Below are positions 9,199 through 16,815 of a stretch of 64,000 nt of DNA, in pieces. This DNA comes from Streptomyces cinnabarinus (GTDB lineage: Bacteria; Actinomycetota; Actinomycetes; Streptomycetales; Streptomycetaceae): contig NZ_CP114413.1 of NCBI RefSeq assembly GCF_027270315.1, positions 8,494,001 to 8,558,000 of the forward strand, given 5' to 3'. Every line of letters begins with the position of its first letter. Within the stretch, counting starts at the first letter, position 1. The notes beneath the pieces are model-generated. The model did no database searches. It was not told the origin of the DNA and worked only from the letters and a program-made list of their open reading frames with translations. Position numbers and translations under genes: made by a program.

Positions 9199-9251
9199 CT
9201 ATAACGACTGTTATAGACCTGCGTCACGCTAGACTATGACGACCGTTATAG
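9199..9251. promoter_or_regulatory. Twin operator between tautomerase/ADH and peptidase E operons
   Basis: Two copies of an inverted repeat lie in the divergent promoter region. CTATAAC-GACT-GTTATAG (9199-9216) is a perfect 7-bp dyad, and CTATGAC-GACC-GTTATAG (9234-9251) has one mismatch. Their centres are 35 bp apart. A possible -10 (TAGACT, 9230-9235) touches the second copy, so a bound repressor would block rightward transcription. No regulator gene lies next to it. Confidence 0.6.
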
Positions 9252-9280
9252 CCAGTGGGTCAGGAAGGAGAACTGCAGAG

Positions 9281-9994
9281 GTGACCACCCCAGGACCGGG
9301 CATCGCGCTGCTCGGAGGAGGCTTCTCCACGGACGAGGACGGCCTCCTGGACGACTGGCTGCTGACCCAGGTGAGCAACCCGCGCCCGAGAATCTGCTTC
9401 GTCCCGACAGCCAGCGGAGACGCCCCCGCCTACATCGACCGCTTCCTCGACGCCTTCCGCCCCCGCGCCTGCGAACCCTCCGTCCTACGGCTGTTCCAGC
9501 GCGAACTCGACGACGAGGCCCTGCGGAGACATGTGCTCGACCAGGACGTCATCTACGTCGGAGGCGGCAACACCGCCAACCTCCTGGCGGTCTGGCGCAC
9601 CCACGGCCTCGACCGCGTCCTGCACGAGGCGTACGACCGCGGCACGCTTCTCTGTGGCATTAGCGCCGGCGCCAACTGCTGGGCCCAGGGCTCACACACC
9701 GACTCCTACGGCCCGCTGACCTTCCTGCCGGACGGACTGGGCCTGATCGAAGGATCGGTGTGCCCGCACTACGACAGCGAGGAGGGCCGCCGCGCCGGCT
9801 ACCAGCAGGCCGTCGCGACAGGGGCGCTGCCCGCAGGATGGGCCCTTGAGGACGGCGTAGCCGCCCGCTTCAGGGACGGGAACCTCGTAGAGGCGGTGAC
9901 TCGGGTGCCTGAGGCGCGCCTGTACCGGGTGGAGCGAGTGGGGGAGAGCGGCGCGGCCGAGGAGGCGTTGCCGTGCCGCGTGATCACGTCATGA
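9281..9994 (+). CDS. Peptidase E-like protein (S51 dipeptidase family)
   Basis: 237 residues from GTG 9281. Features of the S51 serine peptidases are present: ICFVPTASGD near the N-terminus, VIYVGGGNTANLLAVW, and the nucleophile elbow GISAGANCW with Ser128. The family cleaves Asp-X dipeptides; some actinobacterial members have unknown substrates. An ATG at 9236 is also in frame, but it lies inside the second operator copy and has no ribosome site, whereas GGAAGGAG sits 10 nt before the GTG at 9281. The stop overlaps the next gene (ATGA). Expression is probably governed by the twin operators upstream. Confidence 0.85.
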   Translation: MTTPGPGIALLGGGFSTDEDGLLDDWLLTQVSNPRPRICFVPTASGDAPAYIDRFLDAFRPRACEPSVLRLFQRELDDEALRRHVLDQDVIYVGGGNTANLLAVWRTHGLDRVLHEAYDRGTLLCGISAGANCWAQGSHTDSYGPLTFLPDGLGLIEGSVCPHYDSEEGRRAGYQQAVATGALPAGWALEDGVAARFRDGNLVEAVTRVPEARLYRVERVGESGAAEEALPCRVITS

Positions 9995-10575
9995 CGAATC
10001 CCGCCGCTTTCCGGGACCGGACCAACTGGCTGGGTGGCTACTACGAGCTGGCCATCGAGATCGGGTCGACCGAGGACGCTCGGGTCGAGGAGCTGCTGCG
10101 TGCTCTTTGGGCCGCCGCGGAGGTTCAGGGGTGCTTCGGGTGCCGGGACCGGGAGCCCGAGGAGCAGGAGTCCGTCCCGTGCGGCTTGGGTTCGTTGGCC
10201 GAGTTCGGGAATCTCTACGGTCGGGTGCGGCTGCCGACGGGGGAAGTGGTCGTGTGCGGGTGCGTGGCGATCCGCGGTGGTGACGACAGCAGTGACTGGC
10301 TCGACTTCTACGTCCCGCTCGGCGCGCTGGATCATGCGGGCGTCGCGTACGGCGGTGATGGGCCGTTCTTTCGGTCCGGTGTGCTCGACGACTGGCTCGC
10401 CGACATTGGGGCCAGGGCGTTCGAAGGCGCCCCTTTCGCCCTGGGTGTCATCGGCTTCGAGGTCTCCGGTTGCGCCGAAGCCGCCACACTGGCGGGTGAC
10501 TTGCCGTCGACGCGAGGCATCGGCTATCTGGTTCCGCGGGGCGGCCTCCTGCGGTACGGCGCCGCCAACGAATGA
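9991..10575 (+). CDS. Conserved-looking hypothetical protein
   Basis: 194 residues from the ATG at 9991, overlapping the peptidase E stop by 4 nt, so it is co-translated with it. The sequence is acidic, opens with NWLGGYYELAIEIG and contains several aspartate-rich turns (RGGDDSSDWLDFYVP, LDDWLADIGARAF). No signal, membrane segment or catalytic motif is recognised. The C-terminus approaches the convergent TetR gene with only 12 nt between them. Function unknown. Confidence 0.6.
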   Translation: MTNPAAFRDRTNWLGGYYELAIEIGSTEDARVEELLRALWAAAEVQGCFGCRDREPEEQESVPCGLGSLAEFGNLYGRVRLPTGEVVVCGCVAIRGGDDSSDWLDFYVPLGALDHAGVAYGGDGPFFRSGVLDDWLADIGARAFEGAPFALGVIGFEVSGCAEAATLAGDLPSTRGIGYLVPRGGLLRYGAANE

Positions 10576-10587
10576 GCCCCCGGCTGG

Positions 10588-11169
10588 TCAGGCCTCCGTG
10601 CGCAGCCCCGCCACCAGCAGGCCCACCAGCCGGCGCGCGTCGTAGTCGGGGTTGTTCTCCGCGCCGATGCACAAGTTCCCCACGCCCCGCATGAGTTCGA
10701 GGGCGCCGATGTCGGAGCGCACCTGTCCGGCCGCCGCCGCGGCTCGGAGCAGCTCGGTGCAGACGGGGACCAGCCGGTCGAGGAAATAGGCGTGCAGCGT
10801 CTCGAACCCGGCCTCGTCGGAGTGCAGCACGGCGGCGAGGCCGTGCTTGGTCACCAGGAAGTCCACGAACAGATCGATCCACCGCCCGAGCGCGTCGTAC
10901 GGGGTCGGGCGCGTCGCCAGCAGCTCCGGACCGGCCTCGGCGCATGCCTCCACCTGGTGCCGGTACACGGCGATGATCAGGTCCGCCCGGGTGGGGAAGT
11001 GGCGGTAGATCGTCGCCGTACCCACCCCGGCCTCGGCCGCGATGTCACGCACCGGCGCCTCCACGCCGGAGGCCACGAAGACCGCGGCGGCCGCGTCGAG
11101 CAGCGTCTGCTCGTTGCGCCGGGCGTCCGCCCGTCTGGGCCGGGCCGTCCGCCCCGCTCCCTCACTCAT
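10588..11169 (-). CDS. TetR-family transcriptional regulator
   Basis: 193 residues. The N-terminal helix-turn-helix is typical of TetR repressors: LLDAAAAVFVASGVEAPVRDIAAEAGVGTATIYRHFPTRADLI. The rest is a helical ligand and dimer domain. It is divergent from the aldo/keto reductase gene, and the 161-bp gap between the two starts holds two 21-bp palindromic sites. It is therefore the probable local repressor of itself and of the reductase/F420-oxidoreductase operon, released by a small ligand that cannot be read from the sequence. Confidence 0.9.
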   Translation of the reverse strand: MSEGAGRTARPRRADARRNEQTLLDAAAAVFVASGVEAPVRDIAAEAGVGTATIYRHFPTRADLIIAVYRHQVEACAEAGPELLATRPTPYDALGRWIDLFVDFLVTKHGLAAVLHSDEAGFETLHAYFLDRLVPVCTELLRAAAAAGQVRSDIGALELMRGVGNLCIGAENNPDYDARRLVGLLVAGLRTEA

Positions 11170-11210
11170 CGCCGCACCGATCCTTCCATGACCGCCTGAC
11201 CGCCATTGCT

Positions 11211-11257
11211 AAACGGGACGGTGTTCCGTATTGTCGAAACGGGACACGGTTCCGTTT
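11211..11257. promoter_or_regulatory. Two palindromic TetR operators
   Basis: AAACGG-N9-CCGTAT (11211-11231) and AAACGG-N9-CCGTTT (11237-11257) lie 26 bp apart (start to start) between the divergent TetR gene and the reductase gene. The second is a perfect dyad; the first differs in one arm position. Both share the inner GGGAC and GTTCCG sequence. The layout of two similar 21-bp sites in a divergent gap is what TetR autoregulation usually looks like. Confidence 0.65.
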
Positions 11258-11330
11258 GGTCATGATGCCAGAGCGGAAGACCGGTCACCAGCCATGCCCG
11301 CCCACACCACTCCACCGAGGAGACACGGTC

Positions 11331-12353
11331 ATGCAGTACCGCACCCTGGGCCGCACCGGAGTCAAGGTCAGCGCCCTCGCCCTCGGCGCCATGAACTTCG
11401 GCCGCATCGGACGCACCACCCAGGACGAGGCCACCGCCCTCGTCGACGAAGCCCTCGCCGCCGGGATCAACCTCATCGACACCGCCGACTGGTACAGCGC
11501 CGGTGAGTCGGAGGAGATGGTCGGCAAGGCCATCGCCGGTCGCCGCGACGACATCGTGCTCGCCACCAAGGCCACCATGCCGATGAGCGAGGAGCCCAAC
11601 CACCAGGGCGGATCCCGCCGTTGGCTGTTCACCGCGCTCGACGACAGCCTGCGCCGCCTCGGCGTCGACCACGTCGATCTCTTCCAGATCCACCGCTGGG
11701 ACCCGCACACCAGCGACGAGGAGACCCTGTCGGCCCTCACCGACCTCCAACGCGCCGGGAAGATCCGCTACTTCGGCTCCTCGACCTTCCCCGCCCACCG
11801 CATCGTCCAGGCACAGTGGGCCGCCCGCGAACACCGACTGAGCCGCTATGCCACCGAGCAGCCCGGCTACTCGATCCTCCAGCGCGGCATCGAGGCCCAC
11901 GTCCTGCCGGCCACCCAGGAGTACGGCCTCGGCGTGCTGGCCTGGAGTCCGCTGGCTTCCGGGTGGCTCTCGGGCGCGGTTCGCGCGGGGCAGGACATCA
12001 CCACCAGCCGCTCCAAGATCCTGCCGGAGCGTTTCGATCTCTCCCGCCCCGTCAACCGTGCCCGCCTCGACGCCGTGGAACAGCTCGCCGTGATCGCTGA
12101 CGAAGCGGGGCTGACCATGATCCAGCTCGCCCTCGGCTTCGTGACCGCCCACCCCGCCGTCACCAGCGCCCTCATCGGCCCCCGCACCCTGGACCACCTG
12201 CGCTCCCAGCTCGCCGCCGCCGACACGGTGCTCCCCGCCGATGTGCTCGACGCGATCGACACCGTCGTCGCCCCCGGCCTCGACCTCGCCCCCGAGGAGA
12301 AGCACGACACCCCGCCCGCCCTGCTCGACCCGGCCCTGCGACGCCGACGCTGA
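11331..12353 (+). CDS. Aldo/keto reductase
   Basis: 340 residues. The start RTLGRTGVKVSALALGAMNFG is typical of the AKR TIM-barrel family, with the tetrad region LIDTADWYSAGESEE (Asp and Tyr), LATKAT (Lys) and FQIHRW (His). The C-terminal NADPH site has SALIGPRTLDHLRSQL. The enzyme reduces aldehydes or ketones with NADPH; the substrate is unknown. The ATG at 11331 has GAGGAGA just upstream, while the longer open frame to 11256 would run toward the TetR operators. It forms an operon with the F420-type oxidoreductase 29 nt downstream. Confidence 0.9.
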   Translation: MQYRTLGRTGVKVSALALGAMNFGRIGRTTQDEATALVDEALAAGINLIDTADWYSAGESEEMVGKAIAGRRDDIVLATKATMPMSEEPNHQGGSRRWLFTALDDSLRRLGVDHVDLFQIHRWDPHTSDEETLSALTDLQRAGKIRYFGSSTFPAHRIVQAQWAAREHRLSRYATEQPGYSILQRGIEAHVLPATQEYGLGVLAWSPLASGWLSGAVRAGQDITTSRSKILPERFDLSRPVNRARLDAVEQLAVIADEAGLTMIQLALGFVTAHPAVTSALIGPRTLDHLRSQLAAADTVLPADVLDAIDTVVAPGLDLAPEEKHDTPPALLDPALRRRR

Positions 12354-12382
12354 AGCCGCGACCCGGAAGGAGCGACGCCACC

Positions 12383-13246
12383 ATGTCACTCAGCTTCGGC
12401 ATCATGACCGCCCCCTCGCAGGTCGACTACGCCGACGTCCTGCGCGTCTGGCGCGAGGCCGACACCGTCCCCGAGATCGAGCACGCCTGGCTCTTCGACC
12501 ACCTCATGCCGATCTTCGGCGACCCCGCCGGACCCACCTACGAGGGCTGGACCCTGCTCTCCGCCCTCGCCGCCCACACCCGGCGGCTGCGCGTCGGCGT
12601 CATGGTCACCAGCAACCGCTTCCGGCCCCCGGCCCTGCTGGCCAAGATCGCCACCACCGTCGACATCGTCTCCGGCGGACGGCTGGACTTCGGCATCGGC
12701 GTCGGCTCCCGCCCCGGCCACCCGCTGGCCCGGCGCGAGTACGACGCCCACGGTCTGCCCTTCCACGACACCGCGCACGCCGTCGCCGACCTGGCGGAAG
12801 CCTGCACGGTGATCCGGCGACTGTGGACCGAGGACGAGCCGTTCGACTTCCACGGCACCCACCACCGGCTCACCGGCGCCTTCGGCAGCCCCAGACCCGT
12901 CCAGCGCCCCCACCCGCCCGTCCTCATCGGCGGACGCTCCGCCGCGACACTGCGCGTGGTCGCCGAGCACGCCGACATCTGGAACATCCCGGGCGGCGAC
13001 ATCGACGACGTCATCCGCCGCGGCGCCCTGCTGGACCGCTACTGCGCGGACATCGGCCGCGACCCCGACACCCTCACCCGCTCGATCCACCTGCCCGTCT
13101 CCTACGACCGCCCCGGCGACACCCGGGCGGCGATCCGCGAGGCGATCGACGCCGGCTTCCGGCACCTCGTGCTCGGCCTGCCGGCGCCGTACCCCGCGGA
13201 CGTCGCCCGCTGGACGGCCGACGAGCTGATCGGCCCGGCGGCCTAG
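12383..13246 (+). CDS. LLM-class F420-dependent oxidoreductase
   Basis: 287 residues with the luciferase-like monooxygenase barrel. The opening FGIMTAPSQVDYADVL, the block LRVGVMVTSNRFRPPALLAKIATTVD and SGGRLDFGIGVGSRPGHPLARREYDAHG match the F420-dependent LLM subgroup. Late in the protein RPHPPVLIGGRSAATLRVVAEHADIWN is the usual signature. It probably carries out a hydride transfer using coenzyme F420; the substrate is unknown. It follows the aldo/keto reductase in the same TetR-controlled operon and ends 14 nt from the convergent metE stop. Confidence 0.85.
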   Translation: MSLSFGIMTAPSQVDYADVLRVWREADTVPEIEHAWLFDHLMPIFGDPAGPTYEGWTLLSALAAHTRRLRVGVMVTSNRFRPPALLAKIATTVDIVSGGRLDFGIGVGSRPGHPLARREYDAHGLPFHDTAHAVADLAEACTVIRRLWTEDEPFDFHGTHHRLTGAFGSPRPVQRPHPPVLIGGRSAATLRVVAEHADIWNIPGGDIDDVIRRGALLDRYCADIGRDPDTLTRSIHLPVSYDRPGDTRAAIREAIDAGFRHLVLGLPAPYPADVARWTADELIGPAA

Positions 13247-13260
13247 GCCGGCCGTTCGGA

Positions 13261-15576
13261 TCAGCCCGCCGCCGACACCTCCCCGCGCACCACCCGGGCC
13301 GCGGCGACCAGGCTCTCCAGGGCGGCGCGGGTCTCCGGCCAACCCCGGGTCTTCAGACCGCAGTCGGGATTGACCCACAGCCGCTCGGCGGGGATCGCCC
13401 GCAACCCGGTCCGCAGCAGGTCCGCCACCTCCCTCACGTCCGGAACCCGCGGCGAGTGGATGTCGTACACCCCGGGCCCGGCCTCGCGCGGATAGCCGTG
13501 CGCGGCCAGTTCACGGGCCACCTGCATATGGGAACGGGCCGCCTCCAGGCTGATGACATCGGCGTCGAGATCGTCGATGGCCCGCACGATGTCACCGAAC
13601 TCGGCGTAGCACATGTGCGTGTGGATCTGGGTGTCCGGCCGGACCCCGCCGGTGCTGAGCCGGAACGCCTCGGTCGCCCACGCCAGGTACTCCGCATGGT
13701 CGGCGGACCGCAACGGCAGTGTCTCGCGCAGCGCGGGCTCGTCCACCTGGATCACCGAACTGCCCGCCGCCTCCAGGTCGTTCACCTCCTCGCGCAGGGC
13801 GAGGGCGACCTGCCGGGCGGTCTCGGCGAGCGGCTGGTCGTCCCGGACGAAGGACCAGGCGAGCATGGTGACGGGACCGGTGAGCATCCCCTTGACCGGA
13901 CGGGAGGTGAGCGATTGGGCGTACGTCGTCCAGCGCACCGTCATCGGTTCGGGCCGGGAGATGTCACCGGCCAGGATGGGCGGGCGGACGCAGCGGGTGC
14001 CGTAGGACTGCACCCAGCCGTGCTGTGTGGCGAGATACCCGGTGAGGCGCTCGGCGAAGTACTGCACCATGTCGTTGCGTTCGGGCTCGCCGTGCACCAG
14101 AACGTCGAGACCGGCCTTCTCCTGGAAGGAGATCACCTCCTGGATCTCGGCCCGGACGCGGTCCTCGTACCCGGCCGCGTCGATCCGGCCCGCCCGCAAG
14201 TCGGCCCGAGCGGTGCGCAGTTCGCCGGTCTGCGGGAAGGAGCCGATGGTGGTCGTCGGCAGCAGCGGCAGGCCGAGCAGGGCGCGCTGCGCGGCCGAGC
14301 GTTCCGTGTACGGCTGGGAACGGCGCGTGTCCGACTCGGTGACCGCGGCCGCGCGGGCGCGCACGGCCGGGTCGTGGGTGATGGGGGAGCGGGCGCGGGA
14401 GGCCAGGTCGGCCCGGTTGGCGGCGAGTTCGGCGGCGATGGCGTCGGTGCCGCGGGTCAGGCCCTTGGCGAGGGTGACGATCTCGGCGGTCTTCTGCCGG
14501 GCGAAGGCGAGCCAGCGCAGGATCTGCGGTTCGATGTCCCGCTCGGCCGCCGTGTCGAGGGGGACGTGCAGCAGTGAGCAGGAGGCGGCCACGTCGACGC
14601 GGTCGGCGAGTCCGAGCAGCGTGCCGAGGGTCGTGAGGGACTTCGCCAGGTCGTTGACCCACACATTGCGGCCGTCGACGACTCCGGCGACCAGCCGCTT
14701 TCCGGGCAGTCCGCCGACCCGGGCGAGCTCTTCGAGGCTGCCGGTGCCGGTGAAGTCCAGGGCCAGTCCGTCGACCGGGGATTTGGCCAGTACCGGCAGG
14801 GCCTCGCCGAGCCGGCCGAAGTAGGAGGCGACGAGCAGCTTCGGCCGGTCGGTGAGCGCGCCGAGGCCCTGGTAGGCGCGGGCGGCGGCGCCGAGTTCGG
14901 CCGGCGTGCGGTCCTGTACCAGGGCGGGCTCATCGAGTTGCACCCATGCGGCGCCCGCCGCGCGCAGATCGGCGAGGAGTTCGGCGTACACCGGCAGCAG
15001 CCGGTCCAGCAGGGTGAGCGGGGCGAAGCCGGGGGCCGTCCCGGGCGCGGGCTTGGCGAGGAGCAGGTAGGTGACGGGGCCGACGAGGACCGGCCGGGGC
15101 GTGAGCCCCAGCGCGAGCGCCTCGCGCACCTCGCCGACCTGCTTGGCGGAGTCGGCGGTGAACACCGTGTCCGGGCCCAACTCGGGCACCAGATAGTGAT
15201 AGTTGGTGTCGAACCACTTGGTCATCTCCAGCGGGGCGACGTCCTGCGTCCCGCGCGCCATGGCGAAGTACCCGTCGAGCGGGTCGGCGTCCATGGCGGC
15301 CCGGTGGCGGCCGGGGATCGCGCCCAGCATGACGGTGGCGTCCAGGACATGGTCGTAGAACGAGAAGTCACCGGTGGGGACTTCGCCGATCCCGGCCTCG
15401 GCCAGTCGCCGCCAGGTGGCGCGGCGCAGCTCGGCGCCGGTGGCGTGGAGGGCGTGGGCGGAGACGCGGCCCTTCCAGTAGCCCTCGACGGCCTTCTTGA
15501 GTTCCCGGTTCGGGCCCTGCCGGGGATAGCCGTACACAGTGGCCGTCGCGGCGGCGGCTGTGGGTTCGGTGGTCAC
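13261..15576 (-). CDS. metE: Cobalamin-independent methionine synthase
   Basis: 771 residues, the normal MetE length. It transfers a methyl group from 5-methyltetrahydropteroyltri-glutamate to homocysteine without B12. The N-terminal repeat begins VYGYPRQGPNRELKKAVEGYW. The C-terminal barrel has HTHMCYAEF (zinc ligands His and Cys) and NPDCGLKTRGW (last zinc cysteine), plus LPTTTIGSFPQT. The start is GTG at 15576 with AAGGAG 6 nt upstream; the longer open frame runs through the leader and is not real. A cobalamin riboswitch in the leader means it should be off when B12 is plentiful, when the B12-dependent MetH can take over. Confidence 0.95.
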   Translation of the reverse strand: MTTEPTAAAATATVYGYPRQGPNRELKKAVEGYWKGRVSAHALHATGAELRRATWRRLAEAGIGEVPTGDFSFYDHVLDATVMLGAIPGRHRAAMDADPLDGYFAMARGTQDVAPLEMTKWFDTNYHYLVPELGPDTVFTADSAKQVGEVREALALGLTPRPVLVGPVTYLLLAKPAPGTAPGFAPLTLLDRLLPVYAELLADLRAAGAAWVQLDEPALVQDRTPAELGAAARAYQGLGALTDRPKLLVASYFGRLGEALPVLAKSPVDGLALDFTGTGSLEELARVGGLPGKRLVAGVVDGRNVWVNDLAKSLTTLGTLLGLADRVDVAASCSLLHVPLDTAAERDIEPQILRWLAFARQKTAEIVTLAKGLTRGTDAIAAELAANRADLASRARSPITHDPAVRARAAAVTESDTRRSQPYTERSAAQRALLGLPLLPTTTIGSFPQTGELRTARADLRAGRIDAAGYEDRVRAEIQEVISFQEKAGLDVLVHGEPERNDMVQYFAERLTGYLATQHGWVQSYGTRCVRPPILAGDISRPEPMTVRWTTYAQSLTSRPVKGMLTGPVTMLAWSFVRDDQPLAETARQVALALREEVNDLEAAGSSVIQVDEPALRETLPLRSADHAEYLAWATEAFRLSTGGVRPDTQIHTHMCYAEFGDIVRAIDDLDADVISLEAARSHMQVARELAAHGYPREAGPGVYDIHSPRVPDVREVADLLRTGLRAIPAERLWVNPDCGLKTRGWPETRAALESLVAAARVVRGEVSAAG

Positions 15577-15739
15577 GGAGATCTCCTTCGCGAGATGAAT
15601 CCCTGAGATCCCGGGGACGGGACGAGAGCGCGAAGGGGTGACAAACCCGGCGGGCGCGCTCGGTGCCGCTCCGCCTGGTGTGTACGCCGACCCGCCCTCG
15701 AGGTCACCGGGATGTCCGTGCACGAGGGGTCCGGGCACG

Positions 15740-15945
15740 GGCAGTTGGCAGGTCTTCGGACTCGCGGGCACGTCCTCCTGGCGGAGCACTCCTACTGGCC
15801 GTCGCTTCCCGGGCCCGGTACATCGGGCCCAGTGCGTATGACGGCGGTCGTTCCCACTCACCGCTGCGGGGCAGTCCCGGATTCCCACCGGGTTCCCTCT
15901 TACGACGCTCCCGTCCGGCTGACGGGGCGAACCAGCTGCGACGCC
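15740..15945 (-). promoter_or_regulatory. Cobalamin riboswitch of metE
   Basis: Reading the minus strand, the leader has GAGGGAACCCGGTGGGAATC (conserved P3-P4 core), then ACTGCCCCGCAGCGGTGAG, and an exact B12 box AGTCCGAAGACCTGCC at 15762-15747. It lies ~165 nt upstream of the metE start. A -10-like TAGAGT (15952-15947) sits right at the hbdA stop, so transcription may start almost at the first riboswitch nucleotide. Boundaries are approximate. Confidence 0.9.
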
Positions 15946-15954
15946 AACTCTAGT

Positions 15955-16815
15955 TCAGTACACGTGGAATCCCCGCCCGGTTTTGCGCCCCAGCAGCCCG
16001 GCCTCGACCATCCGCCGCAGCAGCGGGGGAGTGGCGTGCAGGGGCTCCTTGAACTCCTCGTACAGCGCCTCGGCGATCGCGGCCACGGTGTCGAGACCGA
16101 TCAGGTCCGCCAGCTTCAGCGGGCCCATGGGGTGGGCGCAGCCCAGTTCCATCGCGGTGTCGATGTCGGTGGCGGTGGCGAAGCCGGACTCCGCCATCCG
16201 GATCCCGGCGAGCAGGTACGGGATGAGCAGCGCGTTGACCACGAAGCCCGCCCGGTCCCGGGAGTGGACGACGGTCTTGCCCAGGGTGCCGGTGACGAAG
16301 TCCCGTACGACGGCGACCGTCCCCGGAGCCGTGTGCAGGGTGGACACCACCTCGACCAGCGGCAGCACCGGCACCGGGTTGAAGAAGTGCAGGCCCACCA
16401 CCCGGTCCGCGCGGCTGGTGGCCATGCCGAGCCGCATCACCGGGAGGGAGGAGGTGTTGGTCGCCAGGACGGCCGCCGGATCCTGGACGATCTTGTCCAG
16501 TGCGGCGAACACCTCCGCTTTGGCACCGGGGTTCTCGATGACGGCCTCGACGACGAGCTGCCGGTCGGCCAGGTCCTCCAGCGTTCCGCTGAAGGTCAGG
16601 CGGGCGAGGGCGTCCTGGGCGGCGGCCGGGTCCAGCTTGCCGCGGCGCACGGCACGCTCCAGGGAGGCGGCCACCCGCTCCCGGGCGGCGCCGGCGGCGA
16701 TCGCGTCGGCCTCGCAGACCACCGTGTCGAGTCCGGCCCGTGCGCACACCTCGGCGATGCCCGCGCCCATCTGTCCACCGCCGACCACTCCGATGCGCCG
16801 GATACCGCTGCTCAT
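15955..16815 (-). CDS. hbdA: 3-hydroxybutyryl-CoA dehydrogenase
   Basis: 286 residues. The NAD site IGVVGGGQMGAGIAEVCARAG starts the protein; VLATNTSSLPVMRLG and GLHFFNPVPVLPLVEVV are the substrate and catalytic-His region of the 3-hydroxyacyl-CoA dehydrogenase family, and the helical C-terminal domain ends ...GRKTGRGFHVY. It oxidises (S)-3-hydroxybutyryl-CoA to acetoacetyl-CoA or the reverse. The ATG overlaps the malate synthase stop (ATGA), so it is the third gene of the aceA-aceB operon and probably helps feed acetyl-CoA from short fatty acids into the glyoxylate shunt. It could also supply crotonyl-CoA-type precursors. Confidence 0.85.
   Translation of the reverse strand: MSSGIRRIGVVGGGQMGAGIAEVCARAGLDTVVCEADAIAAGAARERVAASLERAVRRGKLDPAAAQDALARLTFSGTLEDLADRQLVVEAVIENPGAKAEVFAALDKIVQDPAAVLATNTSSLPVMRLGMATSRADRVVGLHFFNPVPVLPLVEVVSTLHTAPGTVAVVRDFVTGTLGKTVVHSRDRAGFVVNALLIPYLLAGIRMAESGFATATDIDTAMELGCAHPMGPLKLADLIGLDTVAAIAEALYEEFKEPLHATPPLLRRMVEAGLLGRKTGRGFHVY

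Noticed and set aside
9236..9281. Upstream ATG start for peptidase E
   Set aside because: It lies within an operator copy and has no ribosome site; GTG 9281 has GGAAGGAG at good spacing.
15589..15888. Longer N-terminus of MetE
   Set aside because: The extension runs through the riboswitch expression region; GTG 15576 has a proper ribosome site and gives the normal protein length.
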